Assembly: GCA_003996215.1 (NCBI GenBank)
Contig: QJPP01001581.1
Span: forward strand, 310,001-374,000
From: Jaltomata sinuosa
Lineage: Eukaryota; Streptophyta; Magnoliopsida; Solanales; Solanaceae
DNA: 64,000 nt
Reading direction: 5' to 3'
Part shown: in pieces, positions 11,887-23,340 of the stretch
Layout: every line of letters begins with the position of its first letter
Numbering within the stretch: position 1 is the first letter of the stretch
The notes under the pieces: generated by a model
The model's database searches: none
What the model was told of the DNA's origin: nothing
What the model saw: the letters and a program-made list of their open reading frames with translations, nothing else
Program-made: the position numbers and the translations under genes

Positions 11887-12950
11887 TGTCACCCCCCAAG
11901 TCTAGATGGGATAGAAAAGTACCATGTATATATATATGCTATGCAGATAATCTAAGATAGATGATATATCAAGGATTCATATAATAGAGACAACTAATAA
12001 GGATAATACATGCATATACAATGGTCTATGACTAACTGATACAAAACAATCGTACTGTAGTGTCCATGAAGCCTCTAAAAGAGTAAGAAACTATGAGACT
12101 GTCAAGTGGTCAGGACAAGGCCCTGCCATACCCATACTATGCAAATATGTACAACAAAAGAGAGAACTATTTGTAAATTAGCTCCAGGGGGAAATGGAGC
12201 TCACCAACTGCTTTGCTGATACATGTAATGCCTACTGAGGAGGTCTGCAACTCTGCGTACCTGGTCCTGAATTTAAAAGAATGCAACACCATATTTCATA
12301 GGGGTGTCATTACATATATAACATGTGCGGGTATGTAAGGCAGACTGAATAACAAGTATAGGTAAGATAATATAATGAAAGAATCAATATTGTGCTCAAC
12401 TGAGATATATCCATGCTAGGAAGTAACCTATGAAACTGTAAATCATATGAAATTACTCTAAAATTATTATACAAGTGTCTTCTTGGTTCTTTATTAATAT
12501 GGGATCAAATGATATAATTTTCTATGGAATCAAGTAATTTAGGTACTTTCAAAGGAATAAATGATAGCATATGAATATGATCCTTGAGGGCTTTATATCA
12601 ACTGGACAACATATGAAATCTTTTATCTCAGCATCTCATATGAAAATTTTAAGTCTCGTAGTTTATAATCTCTGATGGTACGCCATAAAGGCTCAGCTTT
12701 GAGGGTCAGCCCACAGGCAGGTACACCATATATGGCTCTACTCTGAGCGTATATAGCTATACTAGGCCGGTATTCCCGTAGGCTCAACTCCGAGGGTCTT
12801 TGGTCTCAGCCACGTAGCAGGATGACCTCTGAACTAGATGTACGAATTCAAAAGTATAGTACCTATAAGATAAGGATGGTGATGCTAGTTTTATAGAATT
12901 GACCTAGTATGCTTGACATAATGTATACAGAGAATAAGTTGATTAATTTT
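11887..12950 (-). repeat. Gypsy LTR fragment on the minus strand
   Basis: Read on the minus strand this ends in CTTGGGGGGTGACA at 11887, a normal LTR 3' end. It contains modules that resemble those of LTR E in the same order (CTTGTCCTGAC, AGAGGCTTCATGGACA), and a degenerate version of the boxed module seen at 16535-16752 (minus-strand positions about 12850-12660). The left limit near 12950 is only approximate. It is probably the 3' end of a chromovirus LTR of a different subfamily. Confidence 0.55.
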
Positions 12951-14998
12951 CAATGAGTGGTGGTAGTGTAGGTAAGATGTATATATGACCCCTAGACGGA
13001 TTGGTAAATTGTGACTAAGTCATGAGATAAAGAAGAGAGCCTTAAGCATTAGAAAGGTAGAGGTGTACCCAGAGTAGTATTTGGTTGCATGATATTCAGA
13101 AGATTATGGACAGACAATGTTGAGTTCCTTAGCGTGGTTTTAATTCAGTTGATTTGGGTGGATGTGAAATTAGAGATGTGATGTTAGTAGATGAATAAGC
13201 AAAGGTTAGATTGCTAAATGTTAGAGGAAGTGGTTATATACGCCAGTAAGAGTATGAGTCCTCTTGATAGATTTAAGGGTAAAAAGGAAGCTAAGAGATG
13301 TCTCAGAAGAAGACCTAGCAAGGGTTTAACATCTTCAGTTATAGTCTATCGAAGAGAGTTTAGCATCCAGAAATACAGAGTTACCTAAACCTTACAAGAG
13401 TTAGTTATAGACTAGTTTAGGAGAGAGATCTACAGACTTAGAGGGATGACATAGAATAAAGAACCAAACCTAGTCTTGCGACTCAACTAGTATAGAATTC
13501 TATAAAGGGCAATGATGGGATATCAACTCAATCTTATTCTAGCGGATTTCCTAGCACTTCAATCAAAATGACATTATACTCAGATGTATTTGTGTTATGC
13601 TCATGAACTAGTATGCTCAGTTCTATGTACTCAGTTCAATCCTTAAGATATGCCTTAATGGCTAATGAAATCATGCTACATCATATATATGCTCAGACCG
13701 GATTTCTAAACAGTTTGTGCTTATGATTTTCTTACTCTAACCATGCTTCATATGTCCAGAATATGAGACACTCAGGCCTTTATACTTGACTTCTCAGATA
13801 TCATCTTGAGTGGCTAGATCATGCTAAGTATAATTCAAGATTGATCAGTATTCTTGCAAGCCTAATGCTCATGCTCCCACTCTATTCCTTCAGTGATCTT
13901 GGCTTATGTTTTCATAGGTGTTAGTTGAGGGAGCTAAGTAGTAGCTTAGATGGAAAGTATTGGATTTTCTCCTTGATGTATTGGTTCTATCTTAGATTGT
14001 AAGCATGGGGAAAATGTGAGGTAAGGATTATTCCTATGTAATATATAGATGAGGAATTTTGGTATGTCTCATTGTAGAAGTTCTTGAAGCTGCAGCTTCC
14101 GGATATGCTAGGGAAGAGGACAAGTCTCAGATAGTGTTAGCTATAAAGAAGCCATAAGATGATCATAGTGATAGGCTTGAATGTCATGATCGAATACATA
14201 TGGGCCTTTGCCTTGGGCGACTAGTGACCCATTGATTAGAACTCAAGGTTAGTTGATTTTTATGATAACAAGGAATATCATTCTTGGGAGATAACTCCAG
14301 ATGCAAGAGATTTAGTTGAGATAGGCTTAAACCTGGTAAAAGTAGGTAGTTAGACTTATACCATAGAATCTATATATGCATTGATGAGAATTTAAGTTGC
14401 AAAAGGTAAGCATTGTATTCAGAGAAGTTGGTGTAGTTAAAAAGGGTGTTCCTAAGCTTAAAAGTTGTCGATTGTATTGTCTAAGGTGGGAATAGTATTG
14501 TTCTTACTCTCTGCTCAGAGTGCTCATACTTTTTGTCTAATAGCTTCAGCTAGCAAGATAGTAGACCCCTCATATCGGATCAGTTCATACCTACTGATAA
14601 TTATTCTTAAGGCAAGAAGGCCCTAAGTTCAGTTCAGCCCATGCTAGTAAGCTCAGTATAAAAGAGAATAGTTTTCTTGTACAATTACTCCTCTCAGTTT
14701 TATGATCCTTTTAGTTGACTACAATTTCTAAGAATGCATTCGTTCTTTATGAGTTTTAACTAAGTCCAGACTAGTTATCATGTTGGATATTCAGTTTCAT
14801 GTACCATCAGTTGTTCTCATGCCCTCGGTATGCATACATGCCTCATGAATTCAGCTCGGTTTATATTTCAATTAGAAATCAGTTTTCTTGTTAGTAGTTC
14901 AGCTTTTAAAACTTAGTTGGTAGGATTGCATCTCTTTCCCGATCATCTCAGCTTAGTAAGACTTCATTCGAGGATGAATGATCCCAAGGGGGAGATAT
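12951..14998 (+). other. Degenerate internal/3' non-coding tail of element E
   Basis: About 2 kb without recognisable coding sequence. It is rich in CAG/CTCAG-containing words (for example GCTCAGTTCTATGTACTCAG around 13610-13640), as in the long 3' tails of Tekay-like elements. It ends in CGAGGATGAATGATCCCAAGGGGGAGATAT, a good polypurine tract directly before LTR E. No pol domain was found, so either pol was deleted or this copy was never autonomous. Confidence 0.5.
14983..14996 (+). other. Polypurine tract of element E
   Basis: The purine run AAGGGGGAGA lies immediately upstream of the TGTAATACCCC LTR start. It is the expected plus-strand primer site and fixes the start and orientation of the LTR. 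Confidence 0.7.
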
Positions 14999-15409
14999 TG
15001 TAATACCCCAAAAATTCTAAGCTAAGATCCAGACCATTTTCATATGTTGTTAGATCCGAACCAGATGACTTCAAATGGTAAATATGTGTTGAGATCAATA
15101 CTTATGTGTGGGAAGTGTATTAGATATTAATTAGGTTCATAAAGAACCTATAACTCAAAGTTGAGTTGAAAACTTCCTTACCGATTGCGTTTTAGTGTAT
15201 GATTTTTCAAGGGTCGACTTTAAATGATCATAACTCCTAGAATATGAAGAGTTAGGTGGCCAATTACCCACCAAATTAAAGTTCTTCGAATCTTCTTTCC
15301 AACATCACTAGTCGTGCGTTAATCCAAGTGGAGAGTAAAAAGTTATGACCAGTTTACCAAGTAGACGTCTGTCTAACTAGAAGTCCATCAAATTTTGGGA
15401 GTTAAAACG

Positions 15410-15560
15410 GAAGATAAAATGGTCTATTTTCTGGGAATACCCAACCGTTTCCAGGACCAGAAACTCAAAAATTTCAAGGAGTTAAAACGCTTAAAAAATG
15501 GTTTGTTTGTGGCCAAAACGGACCATTTTAGCAACCATTTTGGACGCATTTTTCCTTCTT
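15410..15560 (+). repeat. Repeated CCATTTT/AAAATGG boxes in LTR E U3
   Basis: The words AAAATGGTCTATTTT, AAAATGG, AAAACGGACCATTTT and CAACCATTTTGG recur within 150 bp, partly as inverted copies. The solo LTR B carries the same set at about 50995-51150 with more perfect versions. The cluster stops just before the CCAAT and TATA boxes. Confidence 0.65.
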
Positions 15561-15563
15561 AGA

Positions 15564-15598
15564 CCAATCTGGATTTGGTTTGGTATTGCCTATAAATA
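15564..15598 (+). promoter_or_regulatory. CCAAT and TATA boxes of LTR E
   Basis: CCAAT lies at 15564-15568 and TATAAATA at 15591-15598, spaced as in a core promoter. Both boxes are conserved in solo LTR B (CCAAT near 51164, TATAAATA near 51193), which supports function at the time of transposition. Confidence 0.6.
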
Positions 15599-16534
15599 AG
15601 ACCCCTGGGGTATTTTCATTTTGTTTTTTTAAGCAATTTTCTTTAAACAAGTTATTTTTCTCTCATGTCATTTCAAGAAGAAAAAGAGCATTCTTCTCGA
15701 AATTCAACCTAGGGCTTCCTTCTCCAAAACATCAATACTCCTTCACTAATTCAAGAATCATCTTCTACCAGGTATGTGGGTATTCAGTAAGTGTTTAGTT
15801 CGCCCTTATGTCCAAAATCTCAGTCTTCTATTTCAAATTTCATGATGTCAGAAACTAAGGTTCTTACCCAATCATGCTAAATTTTATAGAATTCAGTCCT
15901 TATGATTTCTACATGATTTATATCATATTTTAGAAGTTTTGCACCATGTTTTCAATGACTTTCATGATCTTTTACAAGAACTTTAAGAAATCAAGAATTT
16001 ATCCTAAAATTGTAGTATTTTCATGAGAAGGGGTTTTCTTCAGAATTTGACCTAAAGTACTTTTCAAGCATGAAATCAGTCAGTTTTCGGTCTACAGGTT
16101 CTCTTAAAAACCTCTCATGAGTTAACTTCTCTTTCAGAGCTTAGCTCAGATTGTCAGCATTCAGTCTACATAAGTATGCATGATTTTTAATCGAGTAACT
16201 TTAGTAATAAAGAACTATGCATGATTTAGCAGGCTTCAATTTACCTTCAGTAGGTTTTACAAGAATATATTTTAAGTATGGACTTTCAACATATTCCATC
16301 AATGATGATGAACTAATTAGGTCTTGTGATTAGCATGGTATCGAGATATGCCATCAATGATTACAAACTCAGTAAGCTTCATGATTAGTATGACATCTAG
16401 ATATGTCCACATGTTGTATGAGTAGTTTTCAGTTATACAGTCTTTCAGAAATCATCTAGATTAATTAGGTTCTAATGTAGCATTCCAGAACTTCAGTTTT
16501 TAAATGATCTGTCAACATTCAATTTGGGAGTAGT

Positions 16535-16752
16535 ACTTAGCACCGAGTTGGACTAAGGTTCAGCGTACCTAAAGTCCTAGAACTACGTGCCACTATAGGT
16601 TATTTAACCCCTTAGTTGGGCCTTAGAACTAGTGATCACATCAACCATGCCTTTATACCCTAGCAAGGTATATTGGGTCCTCTCGATGGGGCGTATACAT
16701 CGGACTCCATGTTTAGCTCGCGTGGTTTATGTTGGTTAATAGACTCTCCAAC
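16535..16752 (+). repeat. Conserved LTR module shared between LTR families (copy in E)
   Basis: The segment runs from AGCACCGAGTTGGACTAAGG through AGAACTACGT, AAGGTATATTGGGTCCTCTCG and GACTCTCC. It recurs in LTR B (52137-52357), in the otherwise different 5' LTR of element A (about 38970-39190) and, degenerate, in the minus-strand LTR fragment at 12660-12850. Its role is unknown. Confidence 0.7.
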
Positions 16753-17611
16753 AGAATTAGACACAGTAGTTCTATACTATGCCCTCAGTTCAGTTTTATA
16801 GCTTTTAAATTATATTTTCAGAATATTCTTGCCTTTCAGAGTTTTATGCATATTATGCTTGGGCATGAGTACTATAGATTCAGTTTATAGTTTTTAAATG
16901 GATCATCAGTATTTTCAGTATGCTTAATTATCTCATAGTCTATGTATCTCACAGTTTATCAATCAGAAACATTTTGTACTCTTTAGTAAAGAGCCCATGT
17001 TTTACAGCGTTGACTTATGCATTCTCAGATTTCCATACTTAGTCCAGCTTTCAGTTATGTTTCTAGTATATACATGTTTTCTCAATTTTTTTTAAAGATA
17101 GTGTAGTATCTCACATGCTCAGTACATTCAAAGTACTGACCACATACCTTCTTGTTTTGTATTCTTTTAATGATGCAGGTTTCTGTGCTAGCTCCCAGGA
17201 TCATTGACAGACAGATCGCAGCTTCCAGCCAGCAAGAAACGAGTTCTCCTCTTCCGATAACTCCAGTCAATTAGTAGTTATAGCAGTTATTTCAGTTGTT
17301 ATACATTGTCGAAAGATAGTTGGGGGTCATGTCCTGGCTAACTGTAGTTCAGTGTTAGTAGAGGCTTCATAGATATTCAGTCAGTTAATTGTATTAATTT
17401 TCAAATGTCTTTCTATTTTAGTTTATAAAAGTTCAGTTTATTATAGTACTCTTCAAGAGCTTAGCATATGTTTCAGCATCCGCATAATATTTTTCAGTTA
17501 TCTGTTTCTATTTAGTTGCTCCTGAATTATACCAGTAAGAAGGGTTAGCTTTGGATCACTTGTGGTCTCAGGTCCTGTGTTATGTCTAGGGTGTAGGCTC
17601 AGGACGTGAGA

Positions 17612-19210
17612 GATACCACTCACCACAAGAGAGAATCCCACTCACAATCATGCAATTCACGATACAAAGGCTTAGAAGAGAACCAAAAAGACTCTCACTG
17701 TCTCAAGGAAGTTCAAGTGCACACATATCAAACCATAGGCTTGCCCTTCATGTAAATCGCGACTAATGTAGAGTGGTCGAACTCGAAATAACTAAGGACT
17801 TGTGGGTTACAATGTTGGCTAGGGATAAGGTGAGGATTGCATTTGGCTCAAGTGACTAAACCTCCCTAACGCTCTTTCTTATCATTTTGAACACCGCTCA
17901 TATTTTCAAATTTTGACTTCACCTTATTTCTCCCTCACACAACCCAAGCTTTCCCTTTCAATCTTGATAATTCAACATCCTTGTAACACCTTCACTTGGT
18001 AGCACCAATTCTTTTCTTTTCATTTTGCTCATTTGATTGAACTTTTCTAGAAATTTTCAATTCAACATAAGGTGCTACATTGCACTTGAAGTGCATTCAT
18101 TTTCTTCTCCACATCAAGCACATACACCCCTAAACTTAGGTTTTTGCCTATGTTGTCATTTCATCCCTCCCCCCCAAACTTAGGCTTTTATCCTATGTTT
18201 CACTTTCAAGCCATTAGGGAGGATGGGTGCCAAGATAGAGGTTCAAAAAAGGTCAAGGTGTCAAACAAGGTGCTAAAGAACGGTCACAATCTCAGAAGGG
18301 GTTTACTAGGATTGATGTCAAGGGAAGTCATTTGGGTGAAGTGGTTATTTAAAAGGGACCTAAGATTATCTTCCAAGCTCGGTCACATCTAGAATTTAGC
18401 CTTCAATCAAATTTGGGGCAAGTTCTAGATGACACGCATGCACAAGAATCAAGTTATAGACTCACCACACACGGCAACACTTCACAAGAACTTTCCACAT
18501 TGGTTTCAAAATCAATTGGGACAAATGACTTTTGACAAGCTATTCTGAGTTTATTATACACTTGTTTGTGAATCGATCAATCCAAACTGAGAGTGTGCAA
18601 GTCATGATAAGAGAATGCTTTCCTCAAAAATTCATTTTTCCTTTTTCCTTTCTTTTTCAAAAACTTCTTGCCAAGAAAAATTTTTGGTGGGTCCATTTCG
18701 AGACAAGCAAAGCACAGACTCAAATTAAAATTAAAACTTGGCATTTTCCCTTAAGAAAATCACCTCTCAATCCATCATAGAGAAACACCAACTCGGCGAT
18801 ACAAAAACAAAAGAAAAAGAAACTAAAGAAAGCATTTGGTCCTTGGGAAAGAACCGTGGTATTAAGAAAGCTCACAAGGTTTATTGCTAAACTACTATTA
18901 ACAAGGCGATTATCAAATTTTACGTTCATGAATCAATTGAAACAATCTTCTGTGTAGGCCCTTAGTGCATTTGTAAGGCACGGTTAGAGAGACAATAGAA
19001 TCGTGTAAAACTAACCTAACACATAATCAAAATTAAACATTAAGCCCGGTGAGGGCACAATTAAGCATAAAACTTAATAAAAGGGCCCGACAAGGGCAGA
19101 GTATCAAGCACAAGGTGAGTGATCAATAATTACAGACCCCTCCAAACTCAAATTAAGAATAACCCTTGATGCACCAGTAAAAATTATACAAATAATAATG
19201 AGCGTAAAAA
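17612..19210 (-). other. 3' untranslated region of the minus-strand Athila-like element, truncated
   Basis: This is the reverse complement of sequence like 2600-3912 in the forward copy. The junction at 17612 corresponds to about 3912 there. The last roughly 300 bp of the UTR and the whole 3' LTR are absent, cut off where LTR E ends at 17611. It includes the CCTAAACTTAGG-type repeats near 18125-18190. No gene is supported. Confidence 0.8.
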
Positions 19211-20931
19211 CTCCCTGATTTTACAAATGATGATTATGACGCCTCCTCGAGTAAAACTGATGTGGTGGCCTAGGAGGGTGAGGTGCCGGTGGGGCTGGTG
19301 GTGCTGGTGGTGGAATGTAAGCATGTGTTGGGTCTATCTGAAATCCTTCCAATGTAATTGAGGGATCCCATCGCACCTGAAGGAGGCCATATGGCTCCAC
19401 AATCTCCCACTTATCCGATGCAATCATCAATTTATGATATGAAGGAGGAGGAGCATCCCAAATAGGCCTAGGTTGACTCCTCCACTCCAGTACCTCAGGG
19501 TTATGGTAATCCAGGTGAAGGTAGTTAGGTGGTACTGTGGTATTAGGAGCCTCCAAGGTTGGCTCAGTTCTCTCTTAGATTTCTGATGTGCCCTCTTCTT
19601 CATTCGGATCCCAGCCCGTACACCAATAATCAGGTACTAGTTCTTGGAAGAGAATCTGAATTTAGGGCCGGTAAATTAAGATCCCAAATAGAAATCTTTG
19701 GCTCAACATGCTATTGCTTGCCTAAGATCATCAACCTCTATTTCCATGGTATCCATTTTAGTGCAAAGCTTTCTCACACTTGACAGTACCTACTTCAAAG
19801 CCAATTAATGACGGATTGAATCATGCCTAGAATGTCTTTAGCCATCCTTTATAAGCTCTCCTCATTTTTGTTAGTAAGTTGATTAAGCTTGAGCAAATTA
19901 CATGAAGATTTGGTGGCTTGGGAAGTCACATGGATGGTGTTTGATGCTCCTTGAGAATAAAAGCAAGTGTCCAAATGATCATGAGTGACATTCAGCATTA
20001 ACGGACATGGCACTGTGAGCAAGGTGCTTTTTCTTAACATGTGGGGCATTTGTGTCCCCTTTTGTGTCCAAGAGGACCATGCTAGTAGCTTGGCTAGTCT
20101 TGTCTATGAACAAAACATAGGGCAGTGTGCTTGAAATAGAGAAATGTTTTGAGTACATGGAAGGCTATGGAGGTGGACTCGTGTCTAGTTCTCCGCTTGT
20201 GTTGTTCGGGAACGATTTCCCCTTCATGCAGTCAAAAGCTAGACATGATGTATGAAATGAGAATGACCACATCTATAGTCACTTTGGTGGTGTGACTAGT
20301 TGGGATAAGTCGTGTGCATACAAAGTCCAACCACATCTGAGCTTCAAACTTAAGATTTAATCGATAGATGGGTCCTTTTGATATTGTTCAAAAATGGGTT
20401 CCTTCTGCGATGACACTAGCAACCCACCTATATTGGTCTTTCATTGTAGCTATACGCTCCATATATCTTGACTTTGGAATTGGCTCATCATCTGATATGG
20501 CAAAATTGATGGCTTCTGGGGTGATATTTATCTACTTTCCTCTCATTAACACTGAATCAAGGCATGGCATCTTGTTGGCTGGGCCCTTATGTTTCAGAAT
20601 ATCTTGCCTATACCGATATGATTCATAAAACTCCCATACCAACTCAGGGAAATATAGGCCTGGATTTTTGATGAAGTGTTCCCAGAGACTTATACGGAAT
20701 TGTCTGGGTATGTTTGGGAACTCAGCTTCGAAAGCTTCCGCCTCAAACCCCTTCTCTTCAAAAAATGGTCATTTTCCCCAAAATTTTAGATAGTATGCCT
20801 CACATCCCTTCAAGGCCAAATCGGATTTCAGACTCAGTAGGACATTCATCTTTCCTAGGCAAGCCCACATTTGTGGATGTTGAAGTGCGATTTGTAGCTC
20901 GCCTCTTTTGGTGACGCCTATTGGAAGGCAT
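19211..20931 (-). pseudogene. Downstream ORF of minus-strand Athila-like element (putative plant transposon protein)
   Basis: The likely start is the ATG at 20931 (MPSNRRHQKRRATNRTSTST), four bases after a consensus splice acceptor. Fragments of the domain follow in shifted frames: FEAEAF and IPRQFRISLWEHFIKNPGLY near 20650-20740, INFAISDDEPIPKSRYMERI near 20440-20520, then MWLDFVCTRLIPTSHTTKVT near 20290-20340, which matches the forward copy at 1330. The C-terminal part (19221-19556) is Pro-rich (IPPPAPPAPPAPHPPRPP) and differs from the acidic C-terminus of the forward copy. Stops and frameshifts inactivate it. It is probably the env-position gene of the element; the function is unknown. Confidence 0.65.
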
Positions 20932-20935
20932 ATTC

Positions 20936-21989
20936 CTGTAAGTGGAGGTTAGCAGCAGGAACCAGGTATCTATATACAATCTAAAAGAAGGTTCATGCAG
21001 GCTTTTGCGAACCTCGTGTGATCCGCACTAGCATAAGTGTGTGCCGCATGAAGTTTTGCATAAGCCAACAGAAGCCTGTAGTAGTTTCTGCACTGGGGTG
21101 TGAAGTCTGGTGTGATTTGCACCAGCACAACTACACATCTTACCATGCTTCACCCCTCAAAACAGTCAACTGGCGGCCTTTTTAAACCTTGTGTAGTGCC
21201 TTGTGCATTTCGCAAGTTGAGGTCTGCGCTCCGCATGCAAAATGCACAGGGACACACAAGGAATTTTTTTCAATCCCTTGTCTTCTTGTGTGTTCATCAT
21301 ATGATCCGCAAAATAATACTTGTGGAATGCACATGGCAACAATCACCACACCAATAATCCAACAATTTAAACAATAGGGCCAAGCATTATATAACCCAAC
21401 CAAAATAGCCAGGTACTCAGACTTCCTCGAAATTCATCAACACAATTCAAAACATATAAAAGAACTTAACGACCTCCCTTAATAAGGACGTTACCCCGTC
21501 TATCATCGGGAAAATCAAGCCTTCAATTATTCACAATTAGGCACATTCATTCAATCAACAATTTCTACCTCCCAACCAAAATCATACACCCAATAAGCAT
21601 ATTTAACAAAAACATGGGCACAATAGTAGCAACAAATTCAGCCCCAAACCTAAATTTCTAACAAAAACCTCATGAAGATGAAATTTTTCTTTAATAATGA
21701 CGTCACCCAATCTATCATAAGTCCAAATCATGCATCAATCACAAGTGGGTTACTCAGACTTCACCCCAAACATAGATTTTTAAGGCTAAAATTAGTACAA
21801 TGAACATGCGTTATCACAAATTTAAGTTCTACCAAGTTAATTCTAAGCAAACTCAAAAATACAACCCAAAATTAGGGACCCAAAATTTTCGGATCTCACC
21901 CAAAATCAACATGGCGATTCTAGTGAGCATGCTTCACAATATGAGTTTCCAATCATAAAAAAACATGTATTTAACATTTGAGAACTTAC
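20936..21989 (-). other. Predicted intron upstream of the downstream ORF
   Basis: On the minus strand CTTCTG|GTAAGT (donor at 21989) and CCACTTACAG|GAATATG (acceptor at 20936) define a 1054-bp intron whose removal would place a 5' leader directly before the ATG at 20931. The region has no coding character and is AT-rich. It contains a second palindrome-word cluster at about 21000-21310. No transcript evidence is available here. Confidence 0.5.
21000..21310 (-). repeat. Internal cluster of GTGCG/CGCAC-type words (in predicted intron)
   Basis: Degenerate copies of the LTR palindrome GTGCG-N3-CGCAC occur here, for example GTGTGATCCGCAC near 21017, GTGTGCCGCATG, GTGTGATTTGCACC near 21112, and GTGCATTTCGCAAG near 21198. 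They are the same word family as in the LTR clusters at 4421-4656 and 26322-26560, but most are imperfect. Confidence 0.5.
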
Positions 21990-22685
21990 CAGAAGTGAAT
22001 ATTATGAGAGGGGAATCAAAAATTGGATCTTTTCAAGGTGCAACAATGGTGACCCAACACTTCAATTGGAGACGGTGGTGGTGGTGACTGGTGGCAGCGG
22101 CGGAGGTGTATGGGTGAGAGAAGGGGAAGATTTTGGGAGAGTTGGGAAGATTTGTGGAGGATTTTAAGAAAGAAATTTTGGAGGTTTGGAAGAATGTGGG
22201 AGTAAAGAGGTGAAAGTGGTAGTTTTAAAAGAGAAAAATGAAGAAGAAGGGTCACTGGGTCGGTCTCCAGGTCAGGCCGATCAATGGGTAGGTCAAGAAA
22301 ATTTTAAAACTTACCTTGGTACACCACGACATGTAATTCGCACAAGCTCTTATGTGGACCACATGTCACTTTGCACCTCACTATTTTCATGCTCAAACTT
22401 GGCCCAGCTTTCTGTTATGGAGTGCAGAGGTGGTGCGATGTGTGCAAAGTCTTATGCAAAATGCACAGCCCAGCGAGTATATCGCCTCCAACTTAATATT
22501 TTTCTTCCAACTCACTGTCTTGGGGTACGGTGTCCTATGAGGCATGCACAATAGCTCGTGTAAACCATACGGTCATCTGCACGTCCCCTTTTTGTCTTAT
22601 ATTTTCACCTTGTCATTTTTTCTCTCCATGCATTTCTAAAACAAACCAAAAACAACAAAAAGTAACCAAAAACAAAGTAAAAACA
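21990..22685 (-). promoter_or_regulatory. Leader and putative internal promoter region before the downstream ORF
   Basis: On the minus strand, 22600-22320 carries another set of the same palindrome-like words (GTGCATTTTGCAT, TTTGCACACATCGCACC, ATGTGGTCCACAT, TTGTGCGAATTACATG). It is followed by a pyrimidine-rich leader (22250-22010, CTCTCCC and CCTCC runs) ending at the splice donor. This order (motif cluster, leader, intron, ATG) resembles a second promoter inside the element. It is inferred from layout only. Confidence 0.4.
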
Positions 22686-22686
22686 C

Positions 22687-22730
22687 TTGGGTTACCTCCC
22701 AAGAAGCGCTTGACTTTATATCGCAGCTCG
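22687..22730 (-). other. Conserved post-pol motif of Athila-like elements, here directly after protease
   Basis: The minus strand reads GAGCTGCGATATAAAGTCAA followed by GCGCTTCTTGGGAGGTAACC. The Athila-like element on the right carries the same motif after its integrase at 63889-63931 (GCCGCGATGTTAAATCAGG, then GAGGCAACCCA). Its position next to the protease here shows that the RT, RNase H and integrase are absent from this element. Confidence 0.7.
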
Positions 22731-22743
22731 ATGATAGTACCTC

Positions 22744-23340
22744 AAACCTTAGTCATTATTAGATAGCATGCCAATTTGGTTTGTGTGGCCCCACCCCAAG
22801 AAGGGGAATTTCTTCTTCAACGTACTCATAACATCATCTTGTTGCCCAATTGGTAACATCTCAAACGTAGGCGTCTTGCCCATTTCAAACTCCTCAAGGG
22901 CATCATCAAGCTTTCCCCCAACATCTATCACCAAAACTACCCATAATTCATCCGAAGGTTTTGTGGTTTAGCATGAATGTCACTACCTTGCTTCCCACTT
23001 AGAACTTGAGCTCTCTAAGTTCAATATCTACTAAGGTTCTCCCCGTAGACAAAAATGGTCACCCCAATATGATGGGAACCTCAATATCCACTTTGCAATC
23101 CAATATCATGAAGTCTGCCAGGAGAATAAACTTATCAACCTTGACCAACACATCAAATAGAATTCCTACTGACTGCTAGATGGACTGATTAGCCATAAGT
23201 AGTCGTATGGGAGTAGGTTTGGGCGTGCCCAATCCTAAATTATTGAACAACTCCATAGTGCAAGGAATAGAGAATGCACTCGGGTCTTCCCATTATGTAG
23301 CAACATTATTTGTTATCACAGCGCTACAGCTGTGTGAGAT
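22744..23340 (-). pseudogene. Athila-like aspartic protease region and short tail
   Basis: The minus-strand frames around 23300-22990 carry protease-domain phrases also found in the right-hand element: LFNNLGLGTPKPTPIRLLMA, VGILFDVLVKVDKFI, ADFMILDCKVDIEVPIIL. These are equivalent to the 60400-60620 region there. After this comes a non-pol tail (KLDDALEEFEMGKTPTFEML; KKKFPFLGWGHTNQIGML) ending near 22749. The tail has no RT homology. Stops and frameshifts are present. Confidence 0.75.

Larger units (their letters stand above)
14999..17611 (+). repeat. 3' LTR of element E
   Basis: This LTR is about 2.61 kb and starts TGTAATACCCC. It aligns along its whole length with the solo LTR at 50589-53207, which sets its end: GTGTAGGCTCAGGACGTGAGA here against GTGTAGGCTCGGGGAGTGACA there, so the terminal CA is mutated. 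It holds repeated AAAATGG/CCATTTT boxes (15410-15560), a CCAAT box (15564), a TATA box (15591) and a boxed module (16535-16752) shared with other LTRs. Immediately after 17611 the 3' UTR of the minus-strand Athila-like element begins. Confidence 0.85.

Noticed and set aside
22186..22554. 122-codon plus-strand ORF opposite the leader of the minus-strand element
   Set aside because: It lies antisense to a leader/motif region and has no recognisable domain.
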